30,402 bases of DNA from a virus: the IMG/VR virus record IMGVR_UViG_3300000101_000039, positions 1-30,402 of that record, one strand, 5' to 3'. Positions 23,119 to 30,402 of this stretch are shown here, one piece after another. Below the pieces are notes generated by a model, which had not been told where the DNA came from, made no database searches, and worked only from the letters and a program-made list of their open reading frames with translations. The number at the start of each line of letters is the position of its first letter. The stretch's first letter is position 1. The translations under genes were made by a program, and so were the position numbers.

Positions 23119-24063
23119 TCATCTTCTTTCCCTTCTATCGCTAGTAGGGTTTCTTTGTACTAAAGTATCTTCCATACTGTTAACTACCTCACTGGTAATT
23201 GTGACTTTTGCCTTAGAATTATACTTTTTCATTGAATTTAATTCTTTTTGTATTGTATCTGGGATAATATATCCTCGTAATCTAATACCAAATGTACCTT
23301 TTACTAACCTATCTTGGTTAATGGTTAATTCGGTAGCGGTATTAAAACTATCTATAAAGGCTCTAAATTGGAATCTTTCAGGGTTACCCCAATATGAATC
23401 AGATGCATATTCACATGCTTCTACTATTTTATTCAATTGTTCCATGTAATAGGTCTGAATTATACAGCTATATTCCAAAGTAACATAATCGGGTTGTGCT
23501 ACTACTTGGAAAGTTTCTACGGGTTTTCTATTATTTAAAGTTGCAAAATTACTGTAGAAATTTTTAGAACTAAAGCTTTTAGAAAATACTCCATATAAAT
23601 TAGGTTGATTAGAGTCTAATTTATTAGCTACTGTTCTATCCTTAGATAAAGTATCTCTTTTTATTACTAAAATAGGCAACATTATAGCACCTCCCTTATC
23701 TCTGTAATACCCATCACGTTGAAAAGATTTCCACCTTTCGGGTGCAGCATAAATTACAGGTACTTCTCGCCTTTCTCCATTTTGATAAACAAAAGGTTTA
23801 ATTACGTTTTGAAAGTAATAAAATACCGCTTCATCTATATCCTTAATACCAACTGAAAATTGTTTAGTACTATCTCCTTTAAAACTCATCTGTTCAGATC
23901 TATTAAAATCTATACCAGTTGATTGAGAATTAGGATTTGTATTTATATCAGCTTTATTAGGGTTACCTACATTCCCACGGTCTTCTATTCCTTTAAAAGC
24001 AATCTGTTTGCTATTACTTATGGTTAATTGTGATTTTGGAATTGGTTTTCTAGGTCCGGCCAT
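23119..24063 (-). CDS. gp15: Tail sheath stabiliser / tail terminator, gp15-like
   Basis: The 314-residue protein aligns in pattern with T4 gp15 (272). It has VPVIYAAPERWKSFQRDG (T4: VPITYASKEHF), a hydrophobic strand MLPILVIKRDT, the central VTLEYSCIIQTYYMEQLNKI and VEACEYASDSYW helix-strand unit (T4: YELSIFTRYEDDMFQIVEQI), FRAFIDSFNTATELT, and the final strand GTFGIRLRGYIIP. gp15 forms the hexameric ring that locks the top of tube and sheath and joins the neck. The N-terminal ~75 residues (Asn/Ser/Lys-rich) are an extension relative to T4. The start codon overlaps the gp14-like stop as TAATG. Confidence 0.85.
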   Translation of the reverse strand: MAGPRKPIPKSQLTISNSKQIAFKGIEDRGNVGNPNKADINTNPNSQSTGIDFNRSEQMSFKGDSTKQFSVGIKDIDEAVFYYFQNVIKPFVYQNGERREVPVIYAAPERWKSFQRDGYYRDKGGAIMLPILVIKRDTLSKDRTVANKLDSNQPNLYGVFSKSFSSKNFYSNFATLNNRKPVETFQVVAQPDYVTLEYSCIIQTYYMEQLNKIVEACEYASDSYWGNPERFQFRAFIDSFNTATELTINQDRLVKGTFGIRLRGYIIPDTIQKELNSMKKYNSKAKVTITSEVVNSMEDTLVQRNPTSDRRERR

Positions 24064-24593
24064 TAGAATCTCTCTATATAAGGTGAAATAGCAACTTTAT
24101 CTGAAGGGATATAATAAGTTGATACTAAAATTGATAAATTATTACCAAATTGATCTAAATCTGGATTTAGTGGGTTAGGTTCACCATTTGAATCATTATT
24201 AGGATAAGATGGATTTTTACCACCCCAATATTGGTTAGCAACTGTACTCTGTACACCATAATAACCTTCTTGGTATAAAATAATATCTCCAACTTCTGGA
24301 ACGACTTTGGCATCTACCAAATCATCTCTAAAGAAATAAAATTCTATAGGTTGATTAAATTGGATACCTTCATCACCCTCAGCATATGCTTCATTTGATC
24401 GATTTATTAAAACATTAAATAGAAAAGGACCATCGTAATATTTCTCCTCAGCTGCTTCACCATATATATTAACCTTAGTTTCTTCTAACTTAAATTGATA
24501 TATAGCGCATTGCTGGGTGATAATATTACCCATTAATTCTCTATTGAATTTTCTTATTAGAGAGACATCTCTCTGTCTTGTAAACATTGCCAT
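24063..24593 (-). CDS. gp14: Neck protein, gp14-like
   Basis: The 176-residue protein lies between gp13- and gp15-like genes and should form part of the neck. Visible features are an N-terminal RDVSLIRKFNRELMGNII helix, the YYDGPFLFNVLINRSNEAY segment, FYFFRDDLV, and GDIILYQEGYYGVQSTVANQ, which resembles the GDLIYFP...FYQLG region of gp14 proteins in T4-like phages. It ends with paired beta strands (LSILVSTYYIP). It is shorter than T4 gp14 (256), so the name rests partly on synteny. Its stop codon overlaps the gp15-like start. Confidence 0.7.
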   Translation of the reverse strand: MAMFTRQRDVSLIRKFNRELMGNIITQQCAIYQFKLEETKVNIYGEAAEEKYYDGPFLFNVLINRSNEAYAEGDEGIQFNQPIEFYFFRDDLVDAKVVPEVGDIILYQEGYYGVQSTVANQYWGGKNPSYPNNDSNGEPNPLNPDLDQFGNNLSILVSTYYIPSDKVAISPYIERF

Positions 24594-24594
24594 A

Positions 24595-26064
24595 TTATGC
24601 TACGTAAATAGTATAAGGTACTTGTTGTAATTCTGTCATTTTTGCTTCCGCCTCACTTGCTCTTCTATTTAATAACGCTTGTCTTGAAGTTTCATCAAAA
24701 TAAGCTCTTAATCTTTCTATAAGTGCTGTCTTTTCAGCAGTAGCGGCCGAAATTAAATCTCCTTGATTTAAATTAACCTCAGCATTTGGTATAGGTATAC
24801 TGCTATACTTACCTCTTACATACCCTAACATTTCTTTACTTAAAGCTAAGGAATACTCAAAAATCCATTGCCTACCAACGGAATTGATATAATCATAATT
24901 TGGATTATTATATGGAGAATTTGAAACATTAGTTACTTGAGTAGGTAATTGTTGAATTGAACTATTTACCCTTTCATTTCTTAAGATATATTCAAACCAT
25001 ACTCTTCCTGCTTTAGTATTTAATGGTAAATTACTAGTAGAAATTGTAATATTTACTGCAGCATTAGCAACCGTAAAACCTGCATTTAGTAAATCATTTT
25101 GGGAAATTGTTACTGTGTCTCCATCAATATATCCACTTCCTCCAGTAACAACTTCTACTTTATATATCTTAACCCCATCACTATATACTTTTCCAGTAGC
25201 TCCAGTTCCAGATATACCAGTTAAAGGTAAAATAGCATTAATATTTGCTGTAGTAGTAGGATTATTATTTAATGTTAAAGAATTTCCTACAACTAAGTCA
25301 TTCCCCACTCCTATTCCAGTATTACCTGTAGGGATAGGAAAAAGTCGTAGTTTATCATTTTTTATTTCAAAACTATAATTATTCCTTCTAACAGTTTGAT
25401 TCATTTCAATAGATTGAATAACTTGCATGTCATAATTTAATGGCATCATTAAAAAACCCATTCCTCCTCCAAATCCACCAACACCTAATAAACCAGCAGA
25501 TATTGACCCCCCAAAACCGAAACCACTATAAGGAGATAATAAAGCAGCAGATGCAGGTACGGGTTCTTGATAAAATACTCTTTTAACTTCTAATCCTAAA
25601 TTATAATTAGAACCTGTAAGACCACTGCCTGAAAGGAAATTTGAAAATGAATAATCTTGTATACTTGAAGTTAAAACAAATGAACCTGAATACCAAGGTA
25701 CGTTTCCACCAGAACCTGCTTCAGCACCATATTGTTCAGTTAGTTTAACTATTGGCTCAAAACTTGGTGTTATTAACGCTTGGTTTAAATTACTGCCCGT
25801 TGACGCGCCTTCTAGAGACAATTGATTATCTCGTATAGTGTACGCATATAACTCGTTACCATATATGGTAACGGCCTCCTCAAAAGCCGTAAAAAATGAC
25901 CCTGATTGTAATTCAATATCAGTTAAAGGGTAACCTAATCGTGTAGCACAAAATTTAGCTACTTTTACCGCATCTCCCGAGAAATCTGTTTGATTATTAT
26001 AAAATCCAAATGGCACTGCGTTTGCATCCCAAACAGGATTACCATCATATATTGGTACATTCAT
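24595..26064 (-). CDS. gp13: Neck protein, gp13-like, with an inserted Gly-rich loop and extra beta domain
   Basis: The 489-residue protein carries the gp13 ends. N-terminally, AVKVAKFCATRLGYPLTDIE and AFEEAVTIYGNELYAYTIRD match the 'C..LG.P...I....Q....V.EA...Y' pattern of neck proteins. C-terminally, RQWIFEYSLALSKEMLGYVR and ALIERLRAYFDE match the closing helices. The T4 protein has 309 residues; the excess is explained by a glycine-rich loop at about 180-203 (GFGFGGSISAGLLGVGGFGG) and a beta-rich insertion at about 255-350 containing VVTGGSGYIDGDTVTIS. gp13 joins portal and tail as part of the connector ring. It lies 122 bases after gp23, behind a terminator and an upstream motif. Confidence 0.8.
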   Translation of the reverse strand: MNVPIYDGNPVWDANAVPFGFYNNQTDFSGDAVKVAKFCATRLGYPLTDIELQSGSFFTAFEEAVTIYGNELYAYTIRDNQLSLEGASTGSNLNQALITPSFEPIVKLTEQYGAEAGSGGNVPWYSGSFVLTSSIQDYSFSNFLSGSGLTGSNYNLGLEVKRVFYQEPVPASAALLSPYSGFGFGGSISAGLLGVGGFGGGMGFLMMPLNYDMQVIQSIEMNQTVRRNNYSFEIKNDKLRLFPIPTGNTGIGVGNDLVVGNSLTLNNNPTTTANINAILPLTGISGTGATGKVYSDGVKIYKVEVVTGGSGYIDGDTVTISQNDLLNAGFTVANAAVNITISTSNLPLNTKAGRVWFEYILRNERVNSSIQQLPTQVTNVSNSPYNNPNYDYINSVGRQWIFEYSLALSKEMLGYVRGKYSSIPIPNAEVNLNQGDLISAATAEKTALIERLRAYFDETSRQALLNRRASEAEAKMTELQQVPYTIYVA

Positions 26065-26076
26065 ATTATATTTTGT

Positions 26077-26085
26077 TTATAAATA
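26077..26085 (-). promoter_or_regulatory. ATATTTATAA-class upstream motif before gp13
   Basis: Minus strand CATATTTATAAACAAAATAT ends a few bases before the ATG at 26064. It lies downstream of the gp23 terminator, so something must restart transcription for the neck genes, which makes this copy the best-supported promoter candidate. Further up, TTTGTATCTAATAA (about 26114-26128) resembles the TTTGTATCTTGAT block before gp26. Confidence 0.5.
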
Positions 26086-26133
26086 TGAAAGGAATTTTTG
26101 TTATTTAGTTTTTTTATTAGATACAAATAAGAT

Positions 26134-26160
26134 AAAAAAAGAGGCGCAAAAGCGCCTCTC
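26134..26160 (-). terminator. Strong rho-independent terminator after the major capsid gene
   Basis: The hairpin AGAGGCGC-TTTT-GCGCCTCT (minus strand) is a perfect, GC-rich 8-bp stem with a 4-base loop, followed by seven T residues, 27 bases after the gp23 stop. In this AT-rich genome such a stem is conspicuous. It should isolate high-level capsid transcription. Confidence 0.92.
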
Positions 26161-26186
26161 TTTATTTTTAAGTAAAAATATTCTAA

Positions 26187-27866
26187 TTATAGAGTATTCA
26201 AACCATTTACTTCGATAGTACCATAAAATTCTGGTCTAACCATCTTCTTAGCATAACGAGTCAAGAGACCTTTTCTTGGAGTGAAGGTTTCTGGATCGTA
26301 GATAAGAGGAGTCATGATCAAAGGAATATAAGGAGCAAATACAGCACCAGTTTCCAAGAACTGAGCACCTCTAAATCCTAATAGGATTACGTTTTCAGTC
26401 ATATATGGATTTTTGTACACTTTGTATCTACCATTCAATTGACCAACTTTTTGTACACCAAATGCGTAGCTAGCTTGTGCAGCATCACCATCTGAATCAG
26501 CAGCAAATCCTGGAATTGATTCCAAAATAGTACCGATAGCTGGGGAACATACCATAAAGTTAGCACCACCTCTAAGAGTTTTCTGGTGAATAATGTTGCT
26601 CAATTTTTGGATTTTAGTTCCTAATGTTTGGAACCACTGTCCTTGAGAGTTATAGAAACCTAAGTCACTAATAGTACCATCAGCACCATTATCAACAATA
26701 GATCTGTTATTAACTGCAGACCATACTTCAGTACCAGCGGCAGCACCTTCAATCAACATAGATAAAATTTCTAGGTCAATTTCTAGTGAAATATACTCAC
26801 TTAAGATAGAAGTCAATTCAGCTTCAGCATCCAATGCATGGTAAGCATTAAGATCTTGTGCGAACTCAGGAGTCCATACAGCCTTTAGCTTCTTAGTTTT
26901 GGCCACTATAGCAGATGATTTCATCTGTACATTAATCTCAGGAATTGTGATTGAAGGAGAATTTAAGCTGTTAGGCTGAGCATTTCCATCTTCAAAATCA
27001 CCTCTGTATTGATCAGTAGGTTGGATTTGATAAACTATTGTTTGTGATCCAGTAGCATTAACTGCAGGATACAAAGATTTAGTTACCATAAAGTTTACAT
27101 TTGCAGCTCCATTATAAGTAGTAAATGCAGCAATTTGATCACCTGCATTTGCAGATGTTACAGCAGCAGCAACGGATCCAGAAAATAACTGGAAACCAGC
27201 TACACCATGTGCATCAAGATTTACTAAAGATGATGTTGGGATAGCAATTTTGTAAAACTCATTATTTACAGCAGATGCTGAATAAGTAGAATCAAAATTA
27301 AAATCACTCCATGTTGCATCAGTTACAAAAGTACCACCGGCAGTTGCTACGACAGATTGAGTATTTTGTGTAGAATATCCAAATCTTCCAGCACCATATA
27401 ATCCTCCTGCTGAATCATTTCCAAAAGGAGCAGTTGCTGCAGTACCATTACCATATAGTGAATTTCCAGCAGCAAATGGAGTTTTGTTAGATCCGTATTG
27501 GAAATCTAAGAAAAATACAAGACCAGAAGGTAAGTTCATTGGTTGAACTGAAACGAATTCTTTCGCTGCAATTTGACCAAATACTTTTCTTACTAATGGT
27601 AAAGCAACTCCAGCCCACTGTCCACCTGTATTTACAGCTGTTTGTGATTGGAATGTTCCACTTGAACTAGCTCCTCCGCCTGTTTGCGAGGACTCAACAA
27701 CAAGTTGTTTAGCTTGGTTTTCAAGAATAATACCCATATTGTTTTTGTGGGTACCATCTAAACCTTCTAACAAACCTGTTTTTTCCCATTTACCAGATAG
27801 TTTGGCGGCATCACTCTGTACAGAGTGGTAGGGATTTGCACTTTCTAAAAGAGTATCTAAGCTCAT
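26187..27866 (-). CDS. gp23: Major capsid protein, gp23
   Basis: The 559-residue protein shows the gp23 signature. There is a short N-terminal region before a probable gp21 cleavage site, then QWAGVALPLVRKVFGQIAAK, EFVSVQPMNLPSGLVFFLDF, the SPSITIPEINVQMKSSAIVA and KLKAVWTPEFAQDLNAYHAL blocks, and the C-terminal ENVILLGFRGAQFLETGAVF and APYIPLIMTPLIYDPETFTP with RKGLLTRYAKKMVRPEF. Length is near T4 gp23 (521). A cleavage point such as VVE-SSQ at about residue 58 is inferred from the T4 rule of cutting after Glu. CG-poor but otherwise well-kept codons suggest high expression; a strong terminator follows. I do not see a gp24 vertex gene in the window. Confidence 0.98.
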   Translation of the reverse strand: MSLDTLLESANPYHSVQSDAAKLSGKWEKTGLLEGLDGTHKNNMGIILENQAKQLVVESSQTGGGASSSGTFQSQTAVNTGGQWAGVALPLVRKVFGQIAAKEFVSVQPMNLPSGLVFFLDFQYGSNKTPFAAGNSLYGNGTAATAPFGNDSAGGLYGAGRFGYSTQNTQSVVATAGGTFVTDATWSDFNFDSTYSASAVNNEFYKIAIPTSSLVNLDAHGVAGFQLFSGSVAAAVTSANAGDQIAAFTTYNGAANVNFMVTKSLYPAVNATGSQTIVYQIQPTDQYRGDFEDGNAQPNSLNSPSITIPEINVQMKSSAIVAKTKKLKAVWTPEFAQDLNAYHALDAEAELTSILSEYISLEIDLEILSMLIEGAAAGTEVWSAVNNRSIVDNGADGTISDLGFYNSQGQWFQTLGTKIQKLSNIIHQKTLRGGANFMVCSPAIGTILESIPGFAADSDGDAAQASYAFGVQKVGQLNGRYKVYKNPYMTENVILLGFRGAQFLETGAVFAPYIPLIMTPLIYDPETFTPRKGLLTRYAKKMVRPEFYGTIEVNGLNTL

Positions 27867-27891
27867 TTTTTAAGTTTTTAAATGTTTAAAA

Positions 27892-29118
27892 TTAAATTAA
27901 TCCCGCAAGCTTGCGCATACGGTTATATACATCATTTGATTCAATGATAGGCTGTTTTTCTGTTCGCTTAGGTTCTAAACCTGTTGCTTTTGAAGCAGCA
28001 CCTAATTTGATTGATTCATTAATAGTAGGGGTATCTAATATCCCTTCACTTAAAGTTTCAAAAATAGATTTTGCATCTTTAACAGTTTTCGCATTATCAA
28101 ATGCTTTTAACACCTTAACTTTTTTATTTTCAGTTAAGTTTTTTTCTTTGAAGATTTTATTAGTATAAAGTAACTTAGCATTCAAAAGATTAACTTCTTG
28201 TAATTCAGACTTAAGAGTTTCGATTTCACTCATTACCTCTTTAAATCTCATTTTTTCAGTTTCTTTTTCAACTTCGCTATCTCCTTTATCTCCATGTCGC
28301 ATGTCAGGATCAGACATTTCTTCGTCAATTTCTACATCTACATCAACTTCGTCTTCAACTTCTACGTCTTCAACATCTGTGACTTCAACATCATCCTCTA
28401 CGAATTCATCTCCTGGCTCAATTTCACCTGCAGCTACCATATCAGTAATAACGCTTTCAATGAAAGATTTAAGATCATCTTCTGACATATCTTCAAGATC
28501 AATTTCTTCATCTTCCATACCGTCTTCCATATCTTTCTTTTCATCTTCTTCGCCATCTTCATAGCCTTCTTCCTCAGCATCAGTACGAGCATCTTCTTTC
28601 ATATCTTCTTTCTCGTCTTTCATACCGTCTTTATAGCCTTCTTCTTCAGCGTCAGTACGGGCGTTTTCATCAAGGTCTTCTTTTTCGTCCTTCATTCCAT
28701 CTTTATACCCTTCTTCTTCAGCGTCTGTTCTAGCATCTTCTGCAAGCTCCTTAAGCAATTCATCCAAATTAACTTCTTCTTCTACTTCTTCTTCTTTAAT
28801 ATCTTTCATTACACTAGCTTTATCAGCATAGCTTTTTGATTGACTTTTCCCAACCTTTGCAGGTATAGGATCTAAAGTAGGTCCAGCAGTAGAATTAGCA
28901 TAATCAAATGCGGTTGTTTCGCTGTTTTCGTCAACTTCCTCTTTTTCGACCTCATTTACCTCTTCTTCATCATCCATTTCCTGCAACTTAGCAGATAACA
29001 TAGATTTTAAATGTGGAGTAAAAGCTTCTTCTAGAGCAAGTTTAGCATTGGCAATAGCAGTCTCTTTAACGGCTTTTGCATCAGCAATTGCTTCTTTTAA
29101 CAAATTTTTATTTGTCAT
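27892..29118 (-). CDS. gp22: Prohead scaffold (core) protein, gp22
   Basis: The 408-residue, very acidic protein ends in a region typical of gp22: MRFKEVMSEIETLKSELQEV, then NLLNAKLLYTNKIF and KVLKAFDNAKTVKDAKSIFE. The N-terminus (residues 1-45) is a basic/alanine-rich helix. Between these are low-complexity Glu/Asp stretches and three 24-residue tandem repeats at about 129-200 (ARTDAEEEGYKDGMKDEKED unit). gp22 forms the inner core on which gp23 assembles, and gp21 degrades it. It sits between gp21 and gp23 exactly as in T4. The repeats make it longer than T4 gp22 (269). Confidence 0.9.
   Translation of the reverse strand: MTNKNLLKEAIADAKAVKETAIANAKLALEEAFTPHLKSMLSAKLQEMDDEEEVNEVEKEEVDENSETTAFDYANSTAGPTLDPIPAKVGKSQSKSYADKASVMKDIKEEEVEEEVNLDELLKELAEDARTDAEEEGYKDGMKDEKEDLDENARTDAEEEGYKDGMKDEKEDMKEDARTDAEEEGYEDGEEDEKKDMEDGMEDEEIDLEDMSEDDLKSFIESVITDMVAAGEIEPGDEFVEDDVEVTDVEDVEVEDEVDVDVEIDEEMSDPDMRHGDKGDSEVEKETEKMRFKEVMSEIETLKSELQEVNLLNAKLLYTNKIFKEKNLTENKKVKVLKAFDNAKTVKDAKSIFETLSEGILDTPTINESIKLGAASKATGLEPKRTEKQPIIESNDVYNRMRKLAGLI
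28519..28734 (-). repeat. Three tandem 72-bp repeats inside gp22
   Basis: Units 28734-28663, 28662-28591 and 28590-28519 encode ARTDAEEEGYKDGMKDEKED plus four variable residues. Units 1 and 2 are identical over these 20 residues but use different synonymous codons; the third has drifted (YEDGEEDEKKD). Copy number could vary by recombination between units. Confidence 0.92.
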
Positions 29119-29269
29119 AATAATCCCAAAATTTAGTTTGTGAAATACGTTTATTAGTAAAAACGTAATAGAAATAATACATTAATTGAACAGCATATTA
29201 GAACTTAATGCTGTATTATGATAATACGTATATGAGTATTCTTAGAAATTAAAGAATTCTTAGAAAAAT
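29119..29269 (-). promoter_or_regulatory. 151-base gap upstream of gp22/gp23 rich in small repeats
   Basis: The longest non-coding stretch here. On the plus strand it holds an 11-base direct repeat ATTCTTAGAAA at 29238-29248 and 29256-29266, an inverted repeat ACAGCAT...ATGCTGT at 29190-29214, another ACGTTT...AAACGT at 29147-29166, and a TACGTA palindrome at 29225-29230. None has a T tract typical of a terminator. A promoter or operator for the capsid genes is a reasonable guess; there is no exact ATATTTATAA-class motif in it. Confidence 0.4.
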
Positions 29270-29872
29270 TTAGAATATGGGACAGTTACCTTTAGAGCAA
29301 AGGATTTCAGTTATTATTTGATTTACTTTAGTGTAATCATATTGGACCATTTCTTTGCCTTCTTTAATCATATGCATATATGATCCGGGATTTGAAGGAG
29401 TACTTACGAAGTCCCAACATAGAAGTTCAAAATCATCTTGTACTTCCATAACACCACCTCTATCTTCTAATGAACCCATACCACGAGAGGAAACACCAAC
29501 GGTTACTCCACTTTTAATAAGTTCTTTTAGTATATTACCTGAGGGGGTAGGTAAAACTTCTATTTTACCCATTACATTATCTCCATCCCAATTATATTCT
29601 GATATTAAATGGGATACATTTTTTAAATTTACTACAGAAGATTCGGGGTGATCTAACTCACCCATTGAACGTCTTTGTTTAATGAGTTCGCTATATTTGT
29701 CCATTTCACGTTCCCACAAACCTTTTGAATAATAACGACCATTACCATTTTTAACTTCAGCAGTAGCTAAAACACCTTCAACTAATAATGTTGTACTTTC
29801 CCCATTAATTCCCTCAGTTATTTGAGAGGGAGAGATTTTAATAGCATGTGTTTCTATTAATAATTGTTTCAT
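29270..29872 (-). CDS. gp21: Prohead maturation protease, gp21
   Basis: The 200-residue protein belongs to the S80-type herpesvirus/phage prohead serine protease fold. The catalytic histidine is in MGELDHPES (His75), and the nucleophile is in TVGVSSRGMGSLE (Ser128 or Ser129), followed by the DFELLCWDFVSTPSNPGS strand and loop typical of the family. The N-terminal VEGVLATAEVKNGNGRYYSK is also standard. It is made inside the prohead and cuts scaffold and capsid proteins after Glu. Length matches T4 gp21 (212). It precedes gp22 and gp23 as in T4. An unusual late Cys-containing tail (EILCSKGNCPIF) ends the protein. Confidence 0.95.
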   Translation of the reverse strand: MKQLLIETHAIKISPSQITEGINGESTTLLVEGVLATAEVKNGNGRYYSKGLWEREMDKYSELIKQRRSMGELDHPESSVVNLKNVSHLISEYNWDGDNVMGKIEVLPTPSGNILKELIKSGVTVGVSSRGMGSLEDRGGVMEVQDDFELLCWDFVSTPSNPGSYMHMIKEGKEMVQYDYTKVNQIITEILCSKGNCPIF

Positions 29873-29898
29873 GTAGTAAATTTAATAGTATTTATTTT

Positions 29899-30402
29899 TT
29901 ACTCTGCTTCGAATGATTCAGTTTCATCTACTATCTCCTCAGGTATTTGATATGCCTTACCTGATAGTTTTTCATAAACCTTTTTCATACCTAGACTTTT
30001 CTTTTCTAAAAGTTTAATCTCTTTTTGCATTTCTTTCATCTTAGTTTTATCAATAAGTTCAGATAAATTTTCATCTTCATGTATTGAATTTACTCTACCA
30101 GATTTTGTAGCAACTTCTTCATCTAAGAAACCAATTTGAGCTTCTAGTTTTACAATATCGCCTTGTTTTCCAATTTCTGCTAATTTACTATCAATAGATT
30201 CTTTTTTCATTTTCTTTTTATCTTTACCTGCCTTTTTCATTGATTCTTCTTTATCTCCATCTCCATCGATGTCTAAAAAATCGGGTTTATCTGCTTCTTC
30301 CATTCCTGCTGCCTCTTGTGAAGCTTCTATAGCTTCTTCTCTAGCTTCTTCGAATTTTTCCTCATTTTCATCCATAGGAAGATCTTCTTCTTTATTTTCT
30401 TC
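29899..30402 (-). CDS. Acidic protein upstream of gp21, 5' end beyond the window (possible prohead core protein)
   Basis: The frame is open to the window edge: nine codons (EENKEEDLP) precede the first visible ATG at 30375, so the true start is probably outside. About 167 residues are seen. They are highly charged, with a calcium-loop-like KPDFLDIDGDGDKEE motif followed by a Lys-rich stretch (KKAGKDKKKMKKE), then coiled-coil helix (KEMQKEIKLLEKKSLGMKKV) and an acidic end. Small acidic/basic prohead core genes (gp67, gp68) lie just before gp21 in T4, so a core role is suggested by place and composition. The DxDGDG-Lys pattern also occurs in uncharacterised proteins of marine T4-like phages, as far as I recall. 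I cannot assign it to gp67 or gp68. Confidence 0.7.
   Translation of the reverse strand, partial: EENKEEDLPMDENEEKFEEAREEAIEASQEAAGMEEADKPDFLDIDGDGDKEESMKKAGKDKKKMKKESIDSKLAEIGKQGDIVKLEAQIGFLDEEVATKSGRVNSIHEDENLSELIDKTKMKEMQKEIKLLEKKSLGMKKVYEKLSGKAYQIPEEIVDETESFEAE

Noticed and set aside
17207-26085. Plus-strand TATAAATA copies read as T4 late promoters
   Set aside because: They would fire antisense into gene 3' ends and no plus-strand gene follows them. The consistent distance to minus-strand starts favours the ATATTTATAA reading.
28301-28564. Plus-strand ORF rich in Ser/Thr opposite the gp22 acidic repeats
   Set aside because: It is the complement of Glu/Asp codons of gp22 and is biased Ser/Thr/Ile with no natural protein character; all confident genes are on the other strand.
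1-30402. tRNA genes, CRISPR arrays, integrase or insertion sequences
   Set aside because: The gaps are too short or contain no cloverleaf, regular repeat-spacer pattern or transposase motif that I can see.

Overview
This window reads as part of a lytic, T4-like contractile-tailed phage (myovirus) genome. Every supportable gene lies on the minus strand, so transcription runs from high to low coordinates. The DNA is strongly AT-rich, genes are packed with gaps of a few bases, and I see no tRNA, CRISPR array, insertion sequence or integrase. Start codons are preceded by A/T-rich leaders and almost never by a Shine-Dalgarno sequence. That pattern is typical of Bacteroidetes and their phages, so I infer a (probably aquatic) Bacteroidetes/Flavobacteria host; nothing in the window proves it.

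Layout in transcription order. (1) Capsid block, 30402-26187: a 5'-truncated acidic protein, prohead protease gp21, scaffold gp22 with a triple acidic repeat, and major capsid protein gp23, closed by a strong hairpin terminator. (2) Neck and tail tube, 26064-20429: gp13-, gp14- and gp15-like neck/terminator proteins, a small coiled-coil protein, sheath gp18 and tube gp19, closed by a second terminator. (3) Tail assembly and baseplate, 20326-10650: a gp26-family protein whose last codons overlap, in another frame, a conserved ORF with no usable start at a T7 run (probable programmed frameshift producing a tail assembly chaperone pair), the tape measure, a short unknown protein, a gp48/gp54-like tube-cap protein, a LysM/gp53-like wedge protein, a 1142-residue hub protein carrying a C-terminal M15-type peptidase, and a small structural protein. 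(4) Replication/recombination, 10609-4492: a very divergent family A DNA polymerase with an unknown partner gene, ssDNA-binding gp32, UvsX recombinase, a FEN-type 5'-3' exonuclease and DnaB-type helicase gp41. (5) Nucleotide supply, 4477-1491: class I ribonucleotide reductase NrdB and NrdA around a small unknown gene. (6) Lysis/membrane genes, 1389-1: a single-TM coiled-coil protein, a two-TM holin candidate, an amidase endolysin and a truncated multi-TM protein.

The virion genes make and fill a prohead, join it to a sheathed tail and arm the hub with a wall-cutting domain. The middle block replicates and recombines DNA, with dNTPs supplied by the phage reductase, and the last block lyses the host. 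The least expected features are: the frameshift-like junction upstream of the tape measure; a directional ATATTTATAA motif in seven gaps, six of them between virion genes; the odd polymerase module with its own composition and leader; a gene order unlike T4 (neck genes follow gp23, no terminase between gp15 and gp18); and a glutamate in place of the usual aspartate as first metal ligand of NrdB.

No gene-free stretch exceeds 300 bases. The largest gaps are 29119-29269, 26065-26186, 20327-20428 and 1390-1490, all described below.
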